NCBI GenBank assembly: GCA_023230925.1
Contig: JALNWK010000059.1
Location: 1 to 15,992 of the forward strand
Length of the DNA stretch: 15,992 bases
Direction: 5' to 3'
Source of the DNA: Limnochordia bacterium
GTDB taxonomy: Bacteria > Bacillota > Limnochordia > DUMW01
The position numbers and the translations under genes were made by a program. Shown piece after piece: positions 1-7,758 of this stretch (within the stretch, counting starts at the first letter, position 1; each line of letters begins with the position of its first letter). The notes under the pieces were generated by a model. That model saw only the letters and a program-made list of their open reading frames with translations. It did not search any database and was not told where the DNA came from.

Positions 1-52
1 AAATTCACATTAATCACCGGGATACTGCCATCATCTCCCATTTACTTTGACG

Positions 53-115
53 GTATACCTCATTTGGGGCAGTCAACAAACTGGAAAATACCTTCTGTTT
101 CGGAGGCTTGCCTGA
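53..115 (+). pseudogene. Remnant of the DMT permease N-terminus
   Basis: Read in the same frame as the downstream permease ORF, this piece gives VYLIWGS followed by a short stretch, then an in-frame TGA at 113-115. VYLIWGS matches the first-helix motif (hydrophobic-WGS) common in EamA proteins. Only about 14 codons separate it from the stop, whereas intact proteins have roughly 50-60 residues between WGS and the helix that resumes at 128-160. I read this as an internal deletion plus a nonsense codon. The call rests on a short motif. Confidence 0.45.
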
Positions 116-145
116 TTCGGGTTTAAGGACTTCGGGAGACTACTG

Positions 146-823
146 GTGCTGGGTATCTTAGGAGTCAGCATTAGCCTAAGCCTACTGCAATACAGTATTA
201 CACGCATTAGCGCATCAACAGCCGCTGTACTGTTTTGCACGAACCCTTTGTTTGTTACCTTTTTTGCTGGGCCACTACTTCAGGAGAAATCGACGAAGTA
301 CCACCTGGGGGGACTACTGGCGGGTCTTGGAGGAATCATATTAATCTGTCTGGATGGCATTACAACCAGTAGTTTTGATGCCCTAGGCATCTTACTTGCC
401 GTATTATCGGCGATTACTTACGCCATGTATACCGTATACAGTAAGGTCTGCCTCCGAAGTATGCCCGGTAGCGTGATCAACAGCATCTCCTTCGTGTTAG
501 GTTCTCTGGTATTACTTCCTGCTTTGGCAAAGCTGAACTTGCCGCTCTTTACGTTTCCCGTTAAGATCATGCCCCAGATGCTTTACCTGATCATTGCAGC
601 TACCGCCGTTGCCTACTATTTCTTTCTAAGCGCCCTGTCCAAACTGCCTGCCACCATCGGGTCCTTAGTGTTTTTGATTAAACCAGCACTGGCTACTTTT
701 CTGGCATGGCTGATTCTTAAGGAACCCATAACCCTCCTACAAATAGCAGGGATCGGTCTTGTAACCTGCAGCGTCTTGGTGATCAAACAAGGGGCCAAAC
801 AGCAGAAGAAGAGGACCGAGTAA
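146..823 (+). CDS. DMT/EamA-family permease, N-terminally truncated (possible pseudogene)
   Basis: Integral membrane protein of the drug/metabolite transporter (EamA) superfamily; substrate unknown. The 225 residues contain about eight hydrophobic segments. The C-terminal EamA repeat is clear: the stretch KLPATIGSLVFLIKPALA followed by WLILKEP is the family's usual end of the second repeat. Family members are usually about 290-310 residues with ten segments, so the first two or so are missing. The same frame reads upstream from 116 as a sensible helix lead-in, FKDFGRLLVLGILGV, but is stopped by TGA at 113-115. Further up in that frame, 53-73 reads VYLIWGS, the typical first-helix signature of this family, with too little sequence between. 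That is a deletion plus a stop, so the gene is probably decayed. Translation from the GTG at 146 (GGGAG just upstream) cannot be excluded. The gene is convergent with the B12 ATPase gene, 7 bp apart. Confidence 0.75.
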   Translation: MLGILGVSISLSLLQYSITRISASTAAVLFCTNPLFVTFFAGPLLQEKSTKYHLGGLLAGLGGIILICLDGITTSSFDALGILLAVLSAITYAMYTVYSKVCLRSMPGSVINSISFVLGSLVLLPALAKLNLPLFTFPVKIMPQMLYLIIAATAVAYYFFLSALSKLPATIGSLVFLIKPALATFLAWLILKEPITLLQIAGIGLVTCSVLVIKQGAKQQKKRTE

Positions 824-830
824 AACCGAG

Positions 831-1700
831 TTATGGCCCAGGACACTCACCAGGGCTTGTTTGGCAACCGAGACAATCTCCTTGTGGGTCTTTTTGAGCA
901 CCTATGACTTTCCGATACCTTTGCTTCGGCAACAACATGACCTGGGGCCGATGGTTTACAGGGTGCTGGTAGATCTCTACATCAGTATTGTAGACCGCGC
1001 GGATATTCTCCCGGGTAAGCACCTCATCTGCGTTACCAAAGGCGAAGATGCTGCCTTGATCAAGTAGTAGAAGCTTTTTACAGTAAAGAGCCGCTAGGTT
1101 CAGGTCATGTAAAACCGTAATGACCGTTAATCCTTGTTGGGTATTTAGCTCTTGTAATAGATCAAAGAACTCCAACTGGTGATTGATATCCAAATGGGAT
1201 GTGGGTTCATCTAGTAATAGGACATCGGGCTCCTGGGCCAAGGCCTTGGCTAGTAGTACTCGTTGCCGTTCTCCTCCGCTAAGCTCTGTAATTCTCCGGG
1301 AGGCGAGATGGGCGATCCGAGTTGCTTCCATGACCCGTCTTACTACCTGCCAATCTGAAACCCCTTCGCCTTTAAATCTCCTAATATGTGGGTGACGACC
1401 CATCAGGACTACATCTTCAACGCTGAAGGCAAAAGTAACTTGAGTATCCTGGCCCACATAGGCCATGCGACAGGCAAGCTGCTGATAGGGTATCTTACTC
1501 AACTCAACACCGTCTAGCTCAACTCGCCCCTCTTGATAGGACAAGATCCTGTTTAGGTTTTTCAGCAGAGTAGACTTTCCCGACCCGTTGGGTCCAATAA
1601 TACCTATAAAGTCGTTACTACTCACCTGAAAGGAAATGTCATCTAATACTAGCTTATGATCATAGGCAAAACTCACACCAGATACTCGCAAAAGAGCCAA
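831..1700 (-). CDS. btuD: B12/iron-chelate-type ABC transporter ATPase (BtuD/FecE-like)
   Basis: Cytoplasmic ATPase that would power corrinoid import with the FecCD-type permease and binding protein next to it. Numbering from the TTG at 1700 (289 aa), it shows Walker A GPNGSGKST (36-44), a Q-loop in AYVGQD (Q84), the signature LSGGERQR (140-147), Walker B VLLLDEP (160-166), a D-loop SHLD and the switch histidine in VLHDLN (H198). All catalytic parts are present. I prefer the TTG at 1700 because AAAGGTGAT lies just upstream and this start gives the short N-terminus usual for FecE/BtuD proteins. GTG 1742 and ATG 1730 are in-frame alternatives. The C-terminus carries an unusual tail, CLGCQTSPGEC, with three cysteines. 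It is the last gene of the operon. The B12 assignment comes from the upstream cobalamin riboswitch, because the ATPase alone cannot be told from iron-siderophore homologues. Confidence 0.93.
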   Translation of the reverse strand: MALLRVSGVSFAYDHKLVLDDISFQVSSNDFIGIIGPNGSGKSTLLKNLNRILSYQEGRVELDGVELSKIPYQQLACRMAYVGQDTQVTFAFSVEDVVLMGRHPHIRRFKGEGVSDWQVVRRVMEATRIAHLASRRITELSGGERQRVLLAKALAQEPDVLLLDEPTSHLDINHQLEFFDLLQELNTQQGLTVITVLHDLNLAALYCKKLLLLDQGSIFAFGNADEVLTRENIRAVYNTDVEIYQHPVNHRPQVMLLPKQRYRKVIGAQKDPQGDCLGCQTSPGECPGP

Positions 1701-1760
1701 AGCAATCACCTTTAGGGGTGGGTGGAGCATTAGTCGCCCCACCCTGAGGTAGTTGGAATG

Positions 1761-2801
1761 TTACATAATCTGCTGCTTTCTTTTTCGCAGCAAGTATAGG
1801 AAAAATGGAGCTCCGAAAATCGCGGTTACAACACCCACAGGAATTTCAGTTGGCGGTGCCACTGTTCTGGCAACGGTATCACTGATAACAAGAAACATTG
1901 CACCACCTAAGGTTGCAGTAGGTAGCAGGATCCGATGATCCGGGCCCACGATAAGCCTGGCAATATGGGGTACGATCAGTCCTACAAAGCCAATGATACC
2001 ACTCACACTAACCGCAGCAGCCACGGTTAGGGAGCCGGCGATAAGCAGGATCCGCTTGAGCTTTTCTACATTAACTCCCAAGCTAATTGCGGCCTCCTCA
2101 CCTAGCATTAAAACGTTAAGATCACGTGAATAAATCAGGGTAATGGTCATTCCCAACACAATATAGGGTATGGACAAGAGCAGATCATGGTAATTTGCTA
2201 AGGCTAGACTGCCCATCCCCCAGTACAGAATCTGGTAAAGGTCCTTGCTATTTAAGATCATTAACAACGATACCAAAGCAGATAGCAGTGACCCCACTGC
2301 AATCCCCGAAAGAAGCAAGGTATCCACAGGTACCTTACGGCCAACCCTTGCAATGTTATACACTGCAAAGCTGGTCACCAAAGCACCGACAAAGGCACAC
2401 AAAGGGACTCCACCGATCCCGGGGAAGGGAGAGCCGATCTTAAGCACAATGGCCAACGTCGCTCCGAAGGATGCTCCTGCGGAAATACCAATTACGTAAG
2501 GATCCGCCATGGGATTCTTAAATAACCCTTGAAAGCTAACCCCCGCGATGGAAAGCCCAGCACCCACAACAATGCCAACTAGAACCCGGGGTAGTCTGAC
2601 CTTCAGGACAATGACCTCATGACTCTTAGGCCAGTCCTTGACCACCTTCGCCCCTAGCCTAGGCACTCGGCTAGCAATGATTCGAAAGGCGTTTTTGATC
2701 GAAATACTTGCCGGACCAATGGTAGTGACAAAGACACCAATGATCAGCAAAGCTACCAGCATTGTCAGGATAATCAAGGCCCATTTTCTGCGCTGCCCCA
2801 A
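1761..2801 (-). CDS. btuC: FecCD/BtuC-family ABC transporter permease
   Basis: Membrane permease of the B12/haem/siderophore importer family, 346 residues, the usual length, with about ten hydrophobic helices. Family motifs in order: RLPRVLVG (69-76), a segment running FQGLFKNPMADPYVIG then ISAGA (90-110), the cytoplasmic coupling-helix region LGEEAAISLGV (233-243) that contacts the ATPase, GFVGLIVPHIAR (271-282), and near the end PTEIPVGVVTAIFGAPFF (317-334). It starts at a TTG whose Shine-Dalgarno AGGAG overlaps the TAG stop of the binding-protein gene, so the two are probably translationally coupled. Transport of cobalamin or another corrinoid is inferred from the riboswitch upstream of the operon. 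Confidence 0.95.
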   Translation of the reverse strand: MGQRRKWALIILTMLVALLIIGVFVTTIGPASISIKNAFRIIASRVPRLGAKVVKDWPKSHEVIVLKVRLPRVLVGIVVGAGLSIAGVSFQGLFKNPMADPYVIGISAGASFGATLAIVLKIGSPFPGIGGVPLCAFVGALVTSFAVYNIARVGRKVPVDTLLLSGIAVGSLLSALVSLLMILNSKDLYQILYWGMGSLALANYHDLLLSIPYIVLGMTITLIYSRDLNVLMLGEEAAISLGVNVEKLKRILLIAGSLTVAAAVSVSGIIGFVGLIVPHIARLIVGPDHRILLPTATLGGAMFLVISDTVARTVAPPTEIPVGVVTAIFGAPFFLYLLRKRKQQIM

Positions 2802-2813
2802 GTGTAACCACTC

Positions 2814-3725
2814 CTAGTCTATGGTCCCCGGATGAAGCACCTGTGCTATTTCCGTTAGTATACTGGGAATTCTGTACGTGCCTCGGCTAATAATGTCTGG
2901 GTTGCTTACCTCATGGACCCGCTTTGTATTTACCGCAGTAAGTTCCTCCCAACCCCACAGATCGAAAATGCTCTCGGCCCCATCGGGATAGTACTGTGTC
3001 ATGGAAATAATCACATCGGGGTCTTTTTCTATGAGCACCTCAAGGCTATAGCGAGGCCATTCCTCTTTGGCGTCCGCGGCCGCGTTAGTGCCCCCTGCGG
3101 TTTGGATTACCTCATGAATAAAGGTGTTCGGTCCTACAGAAGTAATGAAACCGTCAAAGATACCCACTACAACAAAGACCTCGGGCTGATTAGACTTCCC
3201 TGAAACCAGTTTCTGAACCCGCTCGATTTCCCCTTCCATGGCTGCTGTAATTTCATTTGCAGTCTTGGTCGTATCGGTCATGATCCCAAGGTTGTTGATG
3301 CCCCTGATCACTTCATCGATACTGCCCGGTTCAAAGACATACACAGGAATATCCAATTCCGTTAGTCGATTGATGTACTGTAGGGTCTGCTGTAATCCTC
3401 CCGCGGTAACAACTAAGTCCGGCGCCTGCTCAATAATCAGCTCCAAGTTAGGCGAATAAAAATCCCCAATCTTCGGTTTTGCTGCAGCCTCTGCGGGGTA
3501 ATTACACCATTCGGTAACTCCCACAATCCGATCTGCAAGTCCTAACCTAAACAAGTTCTCGGTATTAGCCGGGGCCAAGGAAATGATCCGCTCTGGTCTT
3601 TTAGCCAGATGCACCTCCCTACCCAAAGAATCGATGACCGTTACCGGATAGGCCTCGGCAAGTAAGGTGGCACAGCTTATAACCAATGTAAAGATTACGA
3701 TTAATAACCCGTTTCGTTTGCTCAT
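2814..3725 (-). CDS. btuF: Corrinoid ABC transporter substrate-binding protein (BtuF-like lipoprotein)
   Basis: Extracellular solute-binding protein that would capture cobalamin and deliver it to the permease. From the ATG at 3725 it has 303 residues. A basic start (MSKRNG) and hydrophobic core end in VISC, which fits a lipobox and would make Cys18 the lipid-anchored residue. An alternative reading is ordinary signal peptidase cleavage after LLAEA. The mature part shows the BtuF/FhuD pattern: RIISLAPANTENLFRLG followed by VGVTEWCNYP, then GDFYSPNLELIIEQAPDLVV in the N-lobe. GGAGG sits 9 nt before ATG 3725. An in-frame GTG at 3761 lies inside the attenuator hairpin and is not credible as a start. 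First gene of the operon, directly below the riboswitch. Confidence 0.93.
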   Translation of the reverse strand: MSKRNGLLIVIFTLVISCATLLAEAYPVTVIDSLGREVHLAKRPERIISLAPANTENLFRLGLADRIVGVTEWCNYPAEAAAKPKIGDFYSPNLELIIEQAPDLVVTAGGLQQTLQYINRLTELDIPVYVFEPGSIDEVIRGINNLGIMTDTTKTANEITAAMEGEIERVQKLVSGKSNQPEVFVVVGIFDGFITSVGPNTFIHEVIQTAGGTNAAADAKEEWPRYSLEVLIEKDPDVIISMTQYYPDGAESIFDLWGWEELTAVNTKRVHEVSNPDIISRGTYRIPSILTEIAQVLHPGTID

Positions 3726-3741
3726 TTGACAATCCCTCCAT

Positions 3742-3769
3742 AAAAAAACCCAAACCTTCACGGTTTGGG
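3742..3769 (-). terminator. Intrinsic terminator/attenuator between riboswitch and btuF
   Basis: On the minus strand an 8-bp perfect stem, CCCAAACC / GGTTTGGG with loop GTGAA, is followed directly by seven T residues. It sits between the cobalamin aptamer and the btuF ribosome binding site, the expected place for transcription attenuation. With B12 bound, this hairpin should form and stop transcription. The competing antiterminator was not worked out. Confidence 0.93.
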
Positions 3770-3837
3770 AACTAAAAGTGCGCGCGATACATGCGAGCGC
3801 TCTTTACCAACCCCTTTCTCCCGAAGGCAGAATGGTA

Positions 3838-4027
3838 AATCACACTCAGGCAGGTCTCCTGGCTCCCGGTTCATCGCTTGCTTTTACCTTCCCGCTAATA
3901 CAGCAGTGGCATGTTAAAAGTTGCTTCCCGGTTACAGTGGCGGGACCGCGCCGTTCACAGACAAGGTCTGCTCGGACTTCCCTATTAAACCCGTCTTCAT
4001 TTGTTGAATCCGGGTACCTGAGGTGAC
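3838..4027 (-). promoter_or_regulatory. Cobalamin (AdoCbl) riboswitch aptamer
   Basis: Minus-strand RNA element matching the cobalamin riboswitch class (Rfam RF00174) by its conserved blocks. In 5' to 3' order on the minus strand: GGTACCCGG near 4009-4020, TTTAATAGGGAAG, GCGGTCCCGCCACTGTAA, GCCACTG...CGGGAAGG, and the B12 box AGCCAGGAGACCTGCC at 3849-3864. Spacing and order are those of the class. It controls the btuF-btuC-btuD operon through the terminator just downstream. This is the main evidence that the transporter carries corrinoids rather than iron chelates. Outer ends are approximate because the peripheral helices were not folded by computer. Confidence 0.96.
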
Positions 4028-4035
4028 TCTTATTG

Positions 4036-4064
4036 GATTGTTTGCTTGTTTACTTCGTCGTCAA
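4036..4064 (-). promoter_or_regulatory. Weak candidate promoter of the riboswitch-btuFCD transcript
   Basis: On the minus strand TTGACG (4059-4064), a 17-bp spacer and ACAATC (4036-4041). The -35 is good and the -10 poor (3 of 6). The position just ahead of the aptamer is right. Confidence 0.4.
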
Positions 4065-4093
4065 ATCAGTAACTCCTGCCTGAAAAAAGACTT

Positions 4094-4122
4094 TTGCCTT
4101 TTAGCCACAGCCATGCTATAAT
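4094..4122 (+). promoter_or_regulatory. Extended -10 sigma-A promoter for the dehydrogenase/aminotransferase operon
   Basis: TTGCCT (4094-4099), a 17-bp spacer and a perfect TATAAT (4117-4122) preceded by TGC, which forms an extended -10. Transcription should begin near 4129, about 65 nt before the TTG start at 4195. It diverges from the B12 operon, and no operator is evident. Confidence 0.8.
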
Positions 4123-4194
4123 TCTCGGTGAGTACATTTTTGTGCACATTGATACGTATGGATTTGCCAGCCTTCTGAGAAAGGGTGACCTTCA

Positions 4195-5118
4195 TTGAAG
4201 CGGGTAGTTAGTGTTAGTATTGGTTCCTCTGCACGGGATAGCAGCTCGGAAATCGAAGTCCTAGGTGAACAGATTAGTATCCAAAGAATCGGTACCAACG
4301 GTGATCTGGCTAAAGCTGCAGCTTTAATCCGGCAACTAGACGGAAAAGTTGATGCGATCGGTATCGGAGGAATGGATCTATACATAGGCTGGGGCGATAA
4401 CAAGTACATCTTCCGGGATGCAAAAAAGCTGACCACAGCGGCCAACAAGACCCCTATCGTTGATGGCACTGGACTAAAAGATGGCCTCGAAGCCCACGTG
4501 GTTGACTATTTGCAGCATGAAGGCATGGACTTTTCCGACAAGAAGGTCCTTATTGTCTCAATAATGGATCGTTTTGGTCTTGGTCAAGCCCTCACAAATG
4601 TAAGCAAAGAGATCATTTACGGAGACGTAATCTTTTGCCTGAAGATGCCCATCCCACTTAAATCCCTAACTTTCTTGAAAAGACTAGCACGGGTAGTTGC
4701 TCCTGTGATCTGTCAGCTGCCGTTTAAACTCGTCTATCCCACGGGGGAAAAGCAGCACGATATCACCCCCCGGTTTGAGCAGTTCTACGCCTGGGCGGAT
4801 GTGATCGCTGGCGACTTTCATTTTATCCGCAAGTTTATGCCTGATGATCTTAGCGGCAAGACTATTATCACTAACACAGTCACCAAAGAGAATCGGCAGG
4901 AACTCAGGCAGAGGAACGTGGCTACCTTGGTCACCACAACCCCGAATATCGGTGGTAGATCCTATGGAACAAACGTCATGGAAGCTGTTCTTGTTGCCAT
5001 CAGCGGCAAGGATCCAAAGGAGCTAACTCCCCAGGACTATCTTGTTTTATTGCAGGAGATTGGCTTCAAACCGGATATTCAACAGCTAAATGGGGAAACA
5101 TCCTTCGTGACATGTTGA
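4195..5118 (+). CDS. Quinate 5-dehydrogenase-like family protein, function unproven
   Basis: Probably a soluble protein of 307 residues. The whole sequence resembles a Bacillota family commonly named 'quinate 5-dehydrogenase' in databases; I know of no experiment behind that name. Visible features are an N-terminal strand RVVSVSIGSS, GIGGMDLYIGWG (56-67), a TPIVDGTGLK segment (86-95), a Rossmann-like strand KKVLIVSIMDRFGLG (116-130), and a conserved-looking C-terminal stretch TPNIGGRSYGTNVMEAVLVA (249-268). No classical GxGxxG nucleotide motif follows the 116-130 strand, so NAD(P) binding is not proven. Translation starts at TTG 4195 with AAGGGTGA about 6 nt upstream. It is the first gene of an operon with the aminotransferase-reductase fusion, which starts 17 bp after its stop; this suggests a shared pathway. 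It lies nowhere near shikimate or quinate genes, so the name may mislead. Confidence 0.7.
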   Translation: MKRVVSVSIGSSARDSSSEIEVLGEQISIQRIGTNGDLAKAAALIRQLDGKVDAIGIGGMDLYIGWGDNKYIFRDAKKLTTAANKTPIVDGTGLKDGLEAHVVDYLQHEGMDFSDKKVLIVSIMDRFGLGQALTNVSKEIIYGDVIFCLKMPIPLKSLTFLKRLARVVAPVICQLPFKLVYPTGEKQHDITPRFEQFYAWADVIAGDFHFIRKFMPDDLSGKTIITNTVTKENRQELRQRNVATLVTTTPNIGGRSYGTNVMEAVLVAISGKDPKELTPQDYLVLLQEIGFKPDIQQLNGETSFVTC

Positions 5119-5135
5119 AAGGTGGAAATTCCGAA

Positions 5136-7754
5136 ATGCATCCTTTTCGTCGTTACATAAACCCCTACCTAGGGAAACAATTAGCACAGATCAATATGGA
5201 TAAACAATATATCAAGGCCAAAGGGCAGTACCTCTATGATCGAGATGGTACAAGATACCTTGACTTCATTGCAGCCTACGGGGCTCTCCCCTTTGGCCAC
5301 AACCCGGATATTATCTGGCAAGCACTGGAGTCTATCCGGTTAAATGAAAAACCTAATTTCGTGCAACCTTCCTACTTGGAAGCGGCTGGCCAATTGGCAG
5401 AACGCTTAATCACACTAGCTAATAACAACCTGCGCTATGTCACCTTTGGTAACAGTGGTGCCGAAGCAGTGGAAGCATCAATCAAAATGGCCCGGGCCGC
5501 CACCGAAAGATTCGGTGTTCTCTCGACAAAAAACAGTTTCCATGGGAAAACCCTGGCTGCCCTTTCAGCAACAGGAAACCCCAACTACCAGAATGCGTTC
5601 TTTGCCCCTTTGCCTGGTTTTGATCACATCCCCTTCGGTGATATTGAGGCCCTTAAAGAAAGGCTCGCAGCAAACCCTGACAAATATGCCGCGTTCATTG
5701 TCGAACCAATTCAGGGAGAAGGGGGCATTGTAGTCCCGCCCGCAGGATACCTCAAGGAGGCGAAGGAGGTCTGCCACCAGTACGGAGTTCTGCTGATTGT
5801 GGATGAGATTCAAACGGGACTTGGACGGACAGGAACACTGTTTGCATCAGGTGAGGAAGTAGAACCAGATATGCTTCTTTTGGCCAAAGCCTTAGGCGGT
5901 GGTCTTCTACCCATTGGTGCTTGTTTAGCCTCGGAAGAGGCTTATACGGAAACCTTTGCCTTAAAGCATTCCTCAACCTTCGCGGGAAATGCCATGGGAT
6001 GCCAGGCTGGCCTTGCGGTATTGGATTTCCTACAGACTGATGATTGGGCTATTCTCACAGAAATCCAGCATAAGGGTCAATTCTTACTGGAAAGTCTAAA
6101 GCAGATGCAACAGAAGTACCCCAAGGTCATTACCGATGTCCGGGGACGGGGCTTTATGATTGGGCTTGAATTTGATATTAGTCAAGATGATTTTCCTAAC
6201 ACTCTCCTTGGGATTATGGCAGATCAGACCTTCTTGACCCCCCTTATTTCCAGTTACCTGCTCAATTGTGAGCATTTGCGGGTGGCTCCAACCCTAAATG
6301 GCCATGCCGTGATCCGGATTGAACCGCCACTGATTGTCACCATGGAGGATTGTCGCTTTGCGGTGGCAGCCATTGAACGGATGGTTAAACTGATCGACTC
6401 GGGGAACACGGCAGGATTACTCCGTCATCTCACCGATCAGACAAAACCCCTAAGGCAATCAGTGCCTCACCAAGCTAGGCCCGCGGTACAAGTTCTTCCC
6501 CCCAAGGCCGAGGAAGGTCGCTTTGCCTTTCTTGTGCATCCTTTGGAGCTGCAGAACTACGTTGATTTTGATAGTAGCCTCGCTGCCTTTTCCAAAGACC
6601 AACTTGAGCAGTTGATAGACCGCTGGAACGAAATGATGGAGCCTTTCGTCGTTGCCAAGACTCGTATTCAGTCTGTAACAGGAGCCAGTGCCTACGGAGA
6701 GTTCATCGTTGTTCCCTATACAGCGGAGCAACTATCTACTATGCCCCGGCGGGAAGCGGTCTCCCATGTAAAAGATGCCGTTTTACTGGCAAAGAACAAC
6801 GGTGCGGGAATCGTTGGACTTGGCGCTTATACATCCGTCGTTACCCGGGGCGGTTGGGATGTTCGTAACCTTGATGTTGCCATCACCACAGGCAATAGCT
6901 ACACCGTGGTTTCTGCTGTTGAAGCAGCCATCGAAGCCCTATCCCGCTTAGGTCGTACCTTGCAGGATACCACAGTGGCAGTAGTGGGAGCTTCAGGAGC
7001 AATCGGCCGGGCGGTTTCTATTCTGCTTGCCGAACAGGTACCAAAGCTGATTCTAATCGGAAATCCAGAACGACCTAAACAAGCCCATAGGCGACTTTCA
7101 GCCATTATTTCGGAGACATGTCACCATGTGACCACGCAAGCTAAATCGGGAGTGGACTTCCCCGAGGAAAGCCTTGCTAACACACTACTACGGCTTTCCG
7201 GATTACCTGAGGCAATATCAAACACCGATAATCTCACAGAACTTGAGCGGTATCTCAAGGATCATGATTTACCATTAGTCGTGACTACAGATGCCCAGAA
7301 TTATCTAACAGATGCGGATCTAGTGGTTGTTGCAACCAATAGTGTCGCAGAGCTAATCGAACCTTCCATGCTAAAGAGAGGCTGTGTGGTTTGCGATCTC
7401 TCAAGGCCAGCAAACGTCAGCCATCAAGTAGAGGAAGAAAGACCCGATGTATTGGTTATTGATGGTGGTGTGGTGGAAGTGCCAGGACACCCCGTTTGGG
7501 GCTGGGAATTTGGCTTTGAAGACGGAGTAGCCTTTGCCTGTATGTCTGAAACCTTTATGCTGGCCCTTGAAAAGCGTTATGAGAATATCTCCTTAGGAGC
7601 CAACCTCGATTTAGACACCCTTTTGTTGATGCGGGAGCTTGCGGATAAGCATGGGTTTGCCCTCGCAGGTCTTAGGAGTTTTGATCGACCCCTATCCCAA
7701 GAGGCCTGGGACAGGATTTGTCAGGCCCAGCAACTGATTTCTCGGATCGGCTAG
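5136..7754 (+). CDS. Fusion: class III PLP aminotransferase + acyl-ACP/acyl-CoA reductase (AAR)-like domain
   Basis: Two-domain enzyme of 872 residues, numbered from ATG 5136. I chose this start for the AAAGGTGG 9 nt upstream; ATG 5112 overlaps the previous gene and lacks a good site. Residues 1-425 are a fold-type I class III aminotransferase: GNSGAEA (105-111) and SFHGKT (134-139) around PLP, DEIQTGLGRTG (223-233) with the PLP-ring aspartate, and LLAKALGGG with the Schiff-base lysine K251. A linker follows to about 460. Residues 462-857 resemble cyanobacterial acyl-ACP reductase: the FAFLVHPLEL start, GLGAYTSVV, TTGNSYT (584-590), NADPH-binding VAVVGASGAIG (614-624), IDGGVVE (775-781) and FACMSETFMLALE, where C802 aligns with the acyl-accepting Cys294 of the Synechococcus enzyme. 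An insert of about 50-60 residues follows the Rossmann start. Inferred reaction: acyl thioester to aldehyde to amine, or aldehyde exchange between domains. Substrate unknown. Confidence 0.88.
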   Translation: MHPFRRYINPYLGKQLAQINMDKQYIKAKGQYLYDRDGTRYLDFIAAYGALPFGHNPDIIWQALESIRLNEKPNFVQPSYLEAAGQLAERLITLANNNLRYVTFGNSGAEAVEASIKMARAATERFGVLSTKNSFHGKTLAALSATGNPNYQNAFFAPLPGFDHIPFGDIEALKERLAANPDKYAAFIVEPIQGEGGIVVPPAGYLKEAKEVCHQYGVLLIVDEIQTGLGRTGTLFASGEEVEPDMLLLAKALGGGLLPIGACLASEEAYTETFALKHSSTFAGNAMGCQAGLAVLDFLQTDDWAILTEIQHKGQFLLESLKQMQQKYPKVITDVRGRGFMIGLEFDISQDDFPNTLLGIMADQTFLTPLISSYLLNCEHLRVAPTLNGHAVIRIEPPLIVTMEDCRFAVAAIERMVKLIDSGNTAGLLRHLTDQTKPLRQSVPHQARPAVQVLPPKAEEGRFAFLVHPLELQNYVDFDSSLAAFSKDQLEQLIDRWNEMMEPFVVAKTRIQSVTGASAYGEFIVVPYTAEQLSTMPRREAVSHVKDAVLLAKNNGAGIVGLGAYTSVVTRGGWDVRNLDVAITTGNSYTVVSAVEAAIEALSRLGRTLQDTTVAVVGASGAIGRAVSILLAEQVPKLILIGNPERPKQAHRRLSAIISETCHHVTTQAKSGVDFPEESLANTLLRLSGLPEAISNTDNLTELERYLKDHDLPLVVTTDAQNYLTDADLVVVATNSVAELIEPSMLKRGCVVCDLSRPANVSHQVEEERPDVLVIDGGVVEVPGHPVWGWEFGFEDGVAFACMSETFMLALEKRYENISLGANLDLDTLLLMRELADKHGFALAGLRSFDRPLSQEAWDRICQAQQLISRIG

Positions 7755-7758
7755 TCTT

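Noticed and set aside
3726..3761. A longer btuF reading from GTG 3761
   Set aside because: The added codons come from the terminator hairpin and its T tract, and no ribosome site precedes them. ATG 3725 has GGAGG at good spacing and a normal signal peptide.
4195..5118. True quinate/shikimate dehydrogenase of the aromatic pathway
   Set aside because: The sequence lacks the recognisable AroE motifs and has no aromatic-pathway neighbours. Only the database-style family name supports it.
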